NCBI RefSeq assembly: GCF_040222385.1
Contig: NZ_JAVKDF010000027.1
Location: 124,001-188,000 of the forward strand
DNA length: 64,000 nucleotides
Source: Imperialibacter sp040222385
Lineage (GTDB): Bacteria; Bacteroidota; Bacteroidia; Cytophagales; Cyclobacteriaceae
Direction of reading: 5' to 3'
Shown here: positions 20,908-28,291 of the stretch, piece by piece
Layout: the number at the start of each line of letters is the position of its first letter
How positions within the stretch are numbered: the first letter of the stretch is position 1
Notes under the pieces: generated by a model
What the model was told of the DNA's origin: nothing
Databases searched by the model: none
What the model saw: the letters and a program-made list of their open reading frames with translations, nothing else
Program-made: the position numbers and the translations under genes

Positions 20908-23900
20908 ATGAAGACCCACATTTTGATTTTTAAAGGCTTTCTTATTTTTTTTCTGGCATCAACATTTCTGCCTGCTTGGGGCCAGTATAAGTTCGACAAC
21001 AAAAGTTTTAAGAAAACTTTCGAAAAGGCTAAAAAAGCGTACGATGACTATGATTACCCTACTATTCTTGATCTCGAAGCCGATCTTCTGAAGTTCTCCG
21101 AGCCTAAAAAAGACACCCTTACGGCCCTGGTTTACTCGTTTTTGGGTGAGTCATACGATGTGGAGGGCGACCCCATGAAGGCCTATGATTACTACAAAAA
21201 GGAATATGCCCTACGACAATCTATTCAGGATAAATCAGAATACAATTATGGGGGTTTGTTGTTCAACCTGGCTTTCTATGCCATGGGGCTTGGCGACTAT
21301 CAGGAGTCAGAAAAGCTGTTTTTAGAGCTGGCGGAGGAAGACAAAAAGACCTACGGTAATAAAAGCGAGGAATACGCAAGGACTGTGAAAAACCTGGCTG
21401 ACCTCTACAAGAGCATGGGCCGCTACAAAGACAGCGAAACCACCCTCAGAAAACTAATGAGAGATATTGATCGTGACAATCCCAATTATCCTTCAGTAGT
21501 CACCAATCTGGCTATTTTATACACCGCCACCGGAGAATATTCCAAATCAGAAAGGACTTTCGAGCAAGCGCTGGAATTGCTGGAAAATAGCGTTGGAACC
21601 GCCTCGGTTGATTACGTTGTTGCATTAAGTAGCTTAAGTTATCTCTATCAGTCAGCAGGCCGCTATTCAGAAGCTGAAGAAACGCTTACAACGGCCAACT
21701 CAATTCTAAACAGGCTCCAGGGAGAAAACGAGCAGGTAAAAAGTCTTATCTATAACTATACAGGCACCGTTAAATTCAGAATGGGCCTTTACGATGAAGC
21801 CGTTAACTACTTCACACAAGCGCTAAAAATAGATTCAACACTGTATGGGACGGAGTCTCCTTTGTATGCCTATTCTCTTGATGCCCTTGGGTCTGTCTAC
21901 AATTATATGGGGAATCACGCCAAGTCCATCGAAGCATATGAAAAGGCAATGCAAATTATTGGCGACGTTATGGGTACTGAAAGCTTCGACTACTCCTACA
22001 CTCAGGCCAACCTGGCACTTGCTTATATCAACGATGGCCAGTTGGAAAAGGCTCTTGGCACAATGACTGAAGTACTGGCCACTGATAAAGCCGTGTTAGG
22101 AGAAGGCCACCCAGACTATGCCAATAGTGTACACAACATGGGTAACCTCCAGTTCAAAAGAGAAAACTATAGCGAGGCGGATAAGTACTACAGCGAATCT
22201 TTAAGAATAAGGAAAAGAGCGCTGGGTGCCACTCACCCAAAATACGCAGAAACGACGAATAAGCTAGCCATCCTCAAGTGGGCTCAAAAAGACTCAAAAG
22301 GTGCTGAAGCCTTCTACAAAGAGACATTTGATAACTTCTTCACCCAGATCAACGCTTATTTCCCCATCCTTAGCGAAGACGAAAAAGCTACGTTCTACTA
22401 TACCAAGTTAAGAACTGCCTTTGAAGAGTTTAATTCTTTTGCCATTGACAGGTTCAAAGACAACCCAGCCCTTATTGGCGATATGTACAATATTCAGCTG
22501 GCTACGAAAGGCTTGATTTTATACGCCACCAACAAAGTGCGTGAAAGCATCCTTAACAGCGGTGACACTGTCGTCATCAACAAATACCAGGATTGGATAA
22601 GCCAAAAGGAAAAGATTGCAAAATTATACTCTTCCAATGATGAGGAGCTAGACATCAGAAATCGAAAAATTGATTCACTGTCCAGCATTGCCAATGCCCT
22701 GGAAAGAGAGCTAAGTACCGCTTCGGCGGCCTTCTCCAATACTTTCGTGAAAAAGGACTACACCTGGCAAAATGTACGAGACAAGCTTAAACCTGGAGAA
22801 GCGGCCGTAGAAATTATCCGTTTTAGAGAATTCAAGCCTGACTCAAGCGGCATTTTCACTGACAATATATACTATGCGGCGTTAGTTGTTCGCAACGACA
22901 CAAAGGACAACCCTGATTTGGTAATCATAAGAAACGGCAACCAAATGGAAGACCGCTACCTGGCCAACTATAGAAACGCCATTCGCTACAAAATTGAAGA
23001 AGACTTTTCATACGGGCTATTCTGGAAGCCCATCGCTAACAAACTAGAAGGTGTCAAAAAGGTGTATTTGTCTCCTGATGGAGCCTTTAATCAAATCAGC
23101 ATCTACACCTTGCGAAACCCTGACACTGGCAATTACACTCTCGACGAAATAGAGATTCAGGTAGTAACCAATACCAAAGACCTGGTGGAGGAAAGAAAAG
23201 TCTCAGCCTTTCAAACTAAGGACGGCAAAGCGGTGCTCATAGGGTACCCCAACTACAACAAAGGTGCCTTCGAAGACATCAAAGCTGAAGAAGCCATTGC
23301 TTCCAGCGTCGTTGCGGATGCCGCTGAAGGCGGTGCAGATAGTAGGGGTGTGCGGGGAACCAGAGGTACTCGTGGAACACGGGGGTCGAGAGGCACAGAT
23401 GGCGAAGAAGCTGTTAGCCGTGGTCTAACAAGAGGAGCCTCCAGAGGCCTGCCACGAGGAATCCGGGGTAATCTCAATCGCTATATAAACAGTGACGACC
23501 TGCTTGCGCTTCTCCCGGGAACAAAAGTGGAGGTGGAAAAAATCAACGCCCTTTACACGTCGAGCAAAACTTCTTCGGAAATTGTTCTGGGAGACAATGC
23601 TATCGAGACATCACTTAAGAATGTTAGATATCCCCGTACTTTGCATGTAGCCACGCACGGGTTTTTTCTTGAGGATCCCAAGCCTGAAGAAGCTATTGAT
23701 ACTAAGTATATTGAGAACCCACTTCTTAAGTCAGGTCTCGTGTTTGCGGGCGCCAATAGTTTTCTGGCGACCGGCGAAATGACAGAAGATGACGGGATTC
23801 TGACCGCCTACGAAGCGATGAACCTCAACCTTGATGGTACTGAGTTGGTGGTGCTGTCTGCGTGCGAAACGGGGTTGGGCGAGGTGCAAAATGGAGAAGG

Positions 23901-24126
23901 CGTCTACGGCCTCCAGAGGGCTTTTAGAGTGGCGGGTGCCAAAAGTATGATCATGTCGATGTGGACGGTGGATGACGACGCCACGCAAGAGCTCATGACT
24001 CACTTTTATGAAAATTGGCTAAAGACAGGAGATAAACATGCCTCCTTTATTAATGCGCAAAAGTCGTTGAAGGAAAAATATCCAGAGCCTTATTTCTGGG
24101 GAGCATTTATAATGGTCGGCGAATAA
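20908..24126 (+). CDS. Secreted TPR-CHAT domain protein (caspase-like peptidase fold)
   Basis: The 1072-aa protein begins with a signal peptide (residues 1-26, ending WGQ). About ten tetratricopeptide repeats fill residues 40-480, many with the TPR_12 spacing seen in kinesin-light-chain-like repeats. The C-terminal part (about 620-1072) is a CHAT domain, the clan CD caspase-related peptidase fold. The expected dyad is visible: His917 in VATHGFF and Cys986 in LSACETG. Residues about 812-855 are an inserted Arg-Gly-rich tract (RGTRGTRGTRG and similar), an unusual low-complexity insertion before the catalytic motifs. The TPR part probably binds a partner or substrate. Related TPR-CHAT proteins include the Csx29 protease of type III-E CRISPR systems, but no CRISPR genes are nearby and the signal peptide points to an envelope location. 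A terminator follows. Confidence 0.93.
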   Translation: MKTHILIFKGFLIFFLASTFLPAWGQYKFDNKSFKKTFEKAKKAYDDYDYPTILDLEADLLKFSEPKKDTLTALVYSFLGESYDVEGDPMKAYDYYKKEYALRQSIQDKSEYNYGGLLFNLAFYAMGLGDYQESEKLFLELAEEDKKTYGNKSEEYARTVKNLADLYKSMGRYKDSETTLRKLMRDIDRDNPNYPSVVTNLAILYTATGEYSKSERTFEQALELLENSVGTASVDYVVALSSLSYLYQSAGRYSEAEETLTTANSILNRLQGENEQVKSLIYNYTGTVKFRMGLYDEAVNYFTQALKIDSTLYGTESPLYAYSLDALGSVYNYMGNHAKSIEAYEKAMQIIGDVMGTESFDYSYTQANLALAYINDGQLEKALGTMTEVLATDKAVLGEGHPDYANSVHNMGNLQFKRENYSEADKYYSESLRIRKRALGATHPKYAETTNKLAILKWAQKDSKGAEAFYKETFDNFFTQINAYFPILSEDEKATFYYTKLRTAFEEFNSFAIDRFKDNPALIGDMYNIQLATKGLILYATNKVRESILNSGDTVVINKYQDWISQKEKIAKLYSSNDEELDIRNRKIDSLSSIANALERELSTASAAFSNTFVKKDYTWQNVRDKLKPGEAAVEIIRFREFKPDSSGIFTDNIYYAALVVRNDTKDNPDLVIIRNGNQMEDRYLANYRNAIRYKIEEDFSYGLFWKPIANKLEGVKKVYLSPDGAFNQISIYTLRNPDTGNYTLDEIEIQVVTNTKDLVEERKVSAFQTKDGKAVLIGYPNYNKGAFEDIKAEEAIASSVVADAAEGGADSRGVRGTRGTRGTRGSRGTDGEEAVSRGLTRGASRGLPRGIRGNLNRYINSDDLLALLPGTKVEVEKINALYTSSKTSSEIVLGDNAIETSLKNVRYPRTLHVATHGFFLEDPKPEEAIDTKYIENPLLKSGLVFAGANSFLATGEMTEDDGILTAYEAMNLNLDGTELVVLSACETGLGEVQNGEGVYGLQRAFRVAGAKSMIMSMWTVDDDATQELMTHFYENWLKTGDKHASFINAQKSLKEKYPEPYFWGAFIMVGE

Positions 24127-24151
24127 GAAATATTCCTTATCCGAAATTGCG

Positions 24152-24181
24152 AACCCTTCTGTCTGCGGCAGATGGGTTTTT
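24152..24181 (+). terminator. Intrinsic terminator of the TPR-CHAT gene
   Basis: AACCC/GGGTT and TCTG/CAGA form a stem broken by one T-T mismatch around the loop TCTGCGG, followed by TTT. It sits in the 53-bp gap between two convergent genes and its tail reaches the stop codon of the amidase gene. Confidence 0.75.
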
Positions 24182-25832
24182 ATTTGAACATAGGCGGATG
24201 CTGAAGGTGAAAATCCGTCAACCCCTGAATTTCTGACCCAAAGGCAACCAGCTTGTCCTCTTCAAATAAATGACCAACCAGGGTAAGGCTTGTCGGTCTC
24301 TTCTTGTCATCGAAGCCAGTTGGAAAAGCCAACGCCGGGTGCCCGGTAAGATTTGTTATCAGCAACTGGCGACTGAATGTGGGCGAAATTAAAATGTCAA
24401 TTCCCGCAAGTGTCTCATCCATCTTATCCATCAACACCTGCCTGTGCCTATGCGCCTGAAGGTATTCCACGGCTGGTATAAACCTTGATTGTCTCAGTGA
24501 GTTAGCTCTGGAGCCGCCCGTCTGTTCTACCATCTTATCAACATCATGGCTTCTCACCAGCTCGTCAAAAAAAGCACCAGCCTCCGCCCTAAGAATCACG
24601 TCAAAAGAACTGTAGGGAATTGAATCCTCAGCTGGCAATTCAATCTCCTGCATTTCATAACCTGCCTCCATTAGTCTATTGAGTATGGCAATCGCATTTT
24701 TTCCCAGCTCTGTGCTGTCGTTCTCCATCATGCCCTTCAAATAGCCCACTCGCAGCGATTTGGCCGAGAGCGCCGCTGGGTGTAAAAGCTGGACGTCGTC
24801 GACGGTAAGATCGAGGCCGTCAGGCCCCATAATGGCCTCCAGCACGATGGCGCAATCCATAGCCGTTTTTGTAATTGGCCCTGGCTTGTCCATACTCCAG
24901 CTCAGACTCATGCAGCCGTACCGGCTTACCCTTCCAAAAGTGGGCCGCAGCCCGGTCACGCCACAACGGGACGACGGGCTAACAATGGAGCCTAGTGTTT
25001 CCGTACCAATACCAAATGGTACAAGCCCGGCAGCCACTGCCGACCCCACTCCAGCTGAGGAACCGCTGGCTCCCTGCGTGGTGTCCCAGGGATTTTTTGT
25101 TTGCCCGCCAAACCACACGTCACCCCGGGCGAGAGCACCAGACGTGAGCTTTGCTACCAGTACGGCCCCAGCCTCCTCAAGCTTTGTTACTACTGTAGCA
25201 TTATAATCTAGTATCTGATGCTCGTACGGCTTTGAACCCCAGGTGGTGGGGTAACCCTGCACAGCAAACAAATCCTTTATGCCGTAGGGTATTCCATGCA
25301 ACGGGCCGCGGTATTTACCCCCCGCCAGCTCCTGATCCATTTTCCTGGCTTGCGTCAATGCCAGCTCCTCAGTGACGGTTATCACTGCCAGCAGTGTTGG
25401 GTCATATTGTTTAATCCTACTGAGAAATAACTGAGTCAGCTCAACTGAAGAAACCTTTTTTGCTTTGATTAGCGCAGCCAGTTGTTCCACGCTTAAAAAA
25501 GCCAACTCCTCTTCAGAAACTGCATCCGGATTGGCTTCCACAGACCAATCGATTTTTTTGTGCTGCTCTTTCGAGCCCACCCGATGATTGGTGGTAAAAA
25601 GGAGAGGCGGCACAACTGTCTCGGGCAACCGAAGGTTTCTCATCGCTTCATAACCCGTTAGGTTCCTTTCCAGATAGCTGAACATAGTGTCCACATCGCC
25701 TTTGCTAAATTGCAAACCGATAAGCTTTTGTGCCGAGCCTATATCTTTCCTGGAAAACGAATGCCTGGAGGCAATAAAAAAGCCACTTCCAAAACTGAAA
25801 ACCAACAGCAGCAAAACGACTCTCCTCTTCAT
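24180..25832 (-). CDS. Amidase signature family hydrolase, exported or membrane-anchored
   Basis: The 550-aa protein hydrolyses an amide bond by the Ser-cisSer-Lys mechanism of the amidase signature family. The catalytic residues are visible: Lys186 in YGIKDL, cis-Ser258 in ASGSSAG and nucleophile Ser282 in GTETLGSIV, with the family spacing of 24 residues between the serines. An N-terminal hydrophobic segment (residues 4-21) after MKRR indicates a signal peptide or anchor, unlike cytosolic GatA. It carries an extra N-terminal region of about 100 residues before the amidase fold. No gatB or gatC lies nearby, so it is not the tRNA amidotransferase subunit. The substrate cannot be told from sequence. 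It is convergent with the CHAT gene and divergent from the Rrf2 regulator gene. Confidence 0.93.
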   Translation of the reverse strand: MKRRVVLLLLVFSFGSGFFIASRHSFSRKDIGSAQKLIGLQFSKGDVDTMFSYLERNLTGYEAMRNLRLPETVVPPLLFTTNHRVGSKEQHKKIDWSVEANPDAVSEEELAFLSVEQLAALIKAKKVSSVELTQLFLSRIKQYDPTLLAVITVTEELALTQARKMDQELAGGKYRGPLHGIPYGIKDLFAVQGYPTTWGSKPYEHQILDYNATVVTKLEEAGAVLVAKLTSGALARGDVWFGGQTKNPWDTTQGASGSSAGVGSAVAAGLVPFGIGTETLGSIVSPSSRCGVTGLRPTFGRVSRYGCMSLSWSMDKPGPITKTAMDCAIVLEAIMGPDGLDLTVDDVQLLHPAALSAKSLRVGYLKGMMENDSTELGKNAIAILNRLMEAGYEMQEIELPAEDSIPYSSFDVILRAEAGAFFDELVRSHDVDKMVEQTGGSRANSLRQSRFIPAVEYLQAHRHRQVLMDKMDETLAGIDILISPTFSRQLLITNLTGHPALAFPTGFDDKKRPTSLTLVGHLFEEDKLVAFGSEIQGLTDFHLQHPPMFK

Positions 25833-25913
25833 GGGATTTTTTTTGAGAAGCTAAGGAAGTATCACTGTGGCACCAATTAGTTTTTTAGGAATGGAATCCC
25901 ACACACCATTTTC

Positions 25914-25942
25914 TTCGGGTTCTATTTATATAGTTATATTTG
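25914..25942 (+). promoter_or_regulatory. Bacteroidota-type promoter of the Rrf2 gene
   Basis: TATATTTG (25935-25942) matches the Bacteroidota -7 consensus TAnnTTTG exactly. TTCG (25914-25917), 17 bp upstream, is a weak -33 element. Transcription would begin near 25949, after the more upstream ATG at 25867, which supports the downstream start at 25969. Confidence 0.6.
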
Positions 25943-25968
25943 TTTCGCTGTCAACTCAGTCGCTGTTA

Positions 25969-26397
25969 ATGATTTCAAAGAAAACCAAGTATGCACTTAA
26001 TGCGCTGGTTCACCTGGCCAAAAAATTCGAGCAGGGCCCAGTGCTAATTAGTTACATCTCCGAGCAAGAAAACATCCCTCAAAAGTTTCTTGAGGCCATT
26101 CTTCTTGATCTGAAAAATGCAGGCATACTCGCCAGTAAAAAGGGCAAAGGCGGTGGATACTACCTCATTAAACCCCCCGAAGAAGTGAATGTGGCTGATG
26201 TTATGCGTTTGCTTGACGGCCCTATTGCGCTACTTCCCTGCGTTACTTACAAATACTATGAACGCTGCGAGGAGTGTAAAGACGAAGAAACTTGTGGTAT
26301 CCGGGATGTATTTATGGCTGTTAGAAATGAGACCGTTCAGATACTGAAGCAAAACACCCTGGCTTCCATCATCGGAAAGGAATCGGTTCAAAAGTGA
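25969..26397 (+). CDS. Rrf2/IscR-type transcriptional regulator
   Basis: The 142-aa protein has the Rrf2 winged-helix fold: MISKKTKYALNAL at the N-terminus, the recognition segment with IPQKFLEAIL, and the glycine-rich wing KGKGGGYYL. Four cysteines follow at 91, 100, 103 and 109 (C-x8-C-x2-C-x5-C), a spacing different from the C-x5-C-x5-C of E. coli IscR. This suggests cluster or thiol sensing but does not prove it. A longer frame starts at 25867, but a promoter match lies between the two starts and the protein family begins at the downstream Met. Close family members control Fe-S, cysteine or redox genes. The next gene downstream encodes an SLC13-type transporter and may be its target. Confidence 0.9.
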   Translation: MISKKTKYALNALVHLAKKFEQGPVLISYISEQENIPQKFLEAILLDLKNAGILASKKGKGGGYYLIKPPEEVNVADVMRLLDGPIALLPCVTYKYYERCEECKDEETCGIRDVFMAVRNETVQILKQNTLASIIGKESVQK

Positions 26398-26425
26398 TTT
26401 TTTTCTTTGTCCTAAAGTCTACTAA

Positions 26426-26457
26426 TTTGGTATAGTTTATAGATTTTATAATATTTG
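26426..26457 (+). promoter_or_regulatory. Possible promoter of the SLC13-type transporter gene
   Basis: TTTG (26426-26429), 20 bp, then AATATTTG (26450-26457) is a one-mismatch version of the Bacteroidota promoter. It overlaps a possible TTG start at 26455, which makes the ATG at 26476 the better start. Confidence 0.4.
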
Positions 26458-26475
26458 CCCGCTTATTCGGAAAAT

Positions 26476-28269
26476 ATGGGGCTAGATGCATGGTTGGTAT
26501 TAGGCGTGATAGTAGTGGCAGTGCTGCTATTCGTGACGGAATTCTTCTCAATCGACGTTGTTGCGCTACTCATATTGTCTTCACTGGTTCTTCTGGGTAT
26601 TATCAGCCCTGAAGAAGGGGTGGCTGGCTTTGCCAACCCAGCCACCATTACCGTGGCTTTCATGTTTGTTCTCAGTGCCGCTCTGCTCAAGACAGGTGCG
26701 CTTCAGCTGATGACACCCAAGCTTGCCGGCCTGTTCAAATCGAATTACCTTTTTGGGATGATCAGCCTCGTGCTCTTTGTCGGGTTCACTTCGGCTTTTG
26801 TAAACAATACGCCAGTTGTGGCAGTATTTATCCCCGTTGCCGTGCAGATCGCCCACACCAGCAACATAAGTCCCTCCAAGCTGCTCATTCCTATCTCCTT
26901 CGCTTCCATCTTTGGTGGCGTTTGCTCCCTAATAGGTACGTCTACAAATATCGTAGTCTCAGGTGTGGCGATGAAAAACGGACTGCCCGAGTTTGGTATG
27001 TTCGAAATGTCTCCCCTTGGTCTGATCTTTCTTGTGATTGGCACGTTGTATATCGCTTTCATTGGGATAAAACTTCTTCCCGACCGATCGGTGGCCGAAG
27101 GATTCAAAAGCAGTGTTTCTTTCCGGGACTTCCTTACTGAAATAGAGTTAAAAGAAGATGGGGCTTTCACTGGCCAGCGTATCATGGATAGCCCAATAGT
27201 AAAAGAGCTTGAAATGGATATCCTTGAGGTGCGGCGCAATGGGCAAAAATATGGGCTGCCCCCCGGCGATATGGTTTTGCTGTCGGGCGATGTGCTAAAG
27301 GTGCGGTGCAATGTTGAGAAGATCAAAGGGCTGAAAGACCTGGTAAAGATTCAATCGCAATCTGCCGTAAGTATTGGTGAAGAAGCCCTCAACAACCAGG
27401 GTATGACGCTGGTGGAGTTGGTCATTACTTCTCAATCTAGTTTTGAGGGAAAAACTCTTAGAGAAATCGACTTTCGGCGAAGCTACCGTGCTGTTCCCTT
27501 GGCGATTCGCCACCGTGAAGAGGTGCTCCACGAACACTTGCATGAGGTAGCGTTAAAGGCTGGAGACGTTATCCTTGCAGAAATAAAAACCCACCACCTG
27601 ACTGAGCTCAAAAAGCAGGAGACGCATCACGAAAGCCCTTTCCTTATCCTTTCAGAAGAGGGTGTGATGGACTTTAAAAAGAAACGGTTCCTTTTTGTGC
27701 TGACAATTATTGGCGCCATTGTGTTTCTGGCGGCTTTTAATCTCGTCAATATAATGATTGGAGCGATTGCCGGCACCGCCATACTTGTGGTCTCTAAATC
27801 AATCACGATGAAGGAGGTATACCAGGCCATTGAATGGAAAGTGGTCTTTCTGCTGGCTGGTGCCCTCAGCCTTGGAGTGGCCATGCAAAAAAGTGGCCTC
27901 GCTGCCATCATTGCTGGCTCGCTCATTGATTCGCTGGGCGAATTTGGACCAATTGCCATTGTGTCGGGTCTTTATCTGGTTACCGCACTATTGACCGAAA
28001 TGATGTCCAACAATGCCACCGCAGCACTTTTAGCCCCTATTGCCATCGTAACTGCGCAATCGCTTGACCTGAGCCCCACGCCTTTTTTAATGGCTGTCAC
28101 CTTTGCTGCATCCGCCAGCTTCATGACCCCAGTTGGCTACCAAACCAATACCATGGTATATAGTGCTGGCGGCTACAAATTTACCGATTACTTCAGAGTA
28201 GGCTGGCCACTTTCCCTGGTGTTCTGGATAGTAGCCAGCATCCTGATCCCCATTATTTTTCCCTTCTGA
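26476..28269 (+). CDS. SLC13/DASS-family anion transporter with two TrkA_C domains
   Basis: The 597-aa inner-membrane protein has about 11-12 hydrophobic segments split by a cytoplasmic insert. The membrane halves carry motifs of divalent anion:Na+ symporters and related permeases: NNTPVVAVF, LIGTSTNIVV, MMSNNATAALL and PVGYQTNTMVY. Residues about 205-395 hold two TrkA_C (RCK_C) domains, small ligand-binding folds found in transporters and K+ channels. This split architecture is typical of sulfate or dicarboxylate permeases in bacteria and algae. The substrate is not certain; sulfate or another dianion is likely. A neighbouring Rrf2 regulator would fit a sulfur-related role. The ATG at 26476 was chosen over an upstream TTG that overlaps a promoter-like element. 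Confidence 0.9.
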   Translation: MGLDAWLVLGVIVVAVLLFVTEFFSIDVVALLILSSLVLLGIISPEEGVAGFANPATITVAFMFVLSAALLKTGALQLMTPKLAGLFKSNYLFGMISLVLFVGFTSAFVNNTPVVAVFIPVAVQIAHTSNISPSKLLIPISFASIFGGVCSLIGTSTNIVVSGVAMKNGLPEFGMFEMSPLGLIFLVIGTLYIAFIGIKLLPDRSVAEGFKSSVSFRDFLTEIELKEDGAFTGQRIMDSPIVKELEMDILEVRRNGQKYGLPPGDMVLLSGDVLKVRCNVEKIKGLKDLVKIQSQSAVSIGEEALNNQGMTLVELVITSQSSFEGKTLREIDFRRSYRAVPLAIRHREEVLHEHLHEVALKAGDVILAEIKTHHLTELKKQETHHESPFLILSEEGVMDFKKKRFLFVLTIIGAIVFLAAFNLVNIMIGAIAGTAILVVSKSITMKEVYQAIEWKVVFLLAGALSLGVAMQKSGLAAIIAGSLIDSLGEFGPIAIVSGLYLVTALLTEMMSNNATAALLAPIAIVTAQSLDLSPTPFLMAVTFAASASFMTPVGYQTNTMVYSAGGYKFTDYFRVGWPLSLVFWIVASILIPIIFPF

Positions 28270-28291
28270 AAAACTACTTTTTCAGATTTTT
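28265..28291. terminator. Terminator hairpin containing both convergent stop codons
   Basis: TCTGAAAAA (28265-28273) and TTTTTCAGA (28278-28286) form a perfect 9-bp stem around CTAC, then TTTTT. The TGA of the transporter gene is inside the left arm and the TAG of the peptidase gene (plus-strand CTA) is the loop. It is a good intrinsic terminator for the plus strand. Confidence 0.85.

Noticed and set aside
20715..20933. A 72-codon plus-strand frame overlapping the CHAT gene start
   Set aside because: It overlaps the signal peptide region in another frame and lacks coding character.
26745..27326. A 193-codon minus-strand frame inside the transporter gene
   Set aside because: It is antisense to a clear SLC13-type gene and matches no known family.
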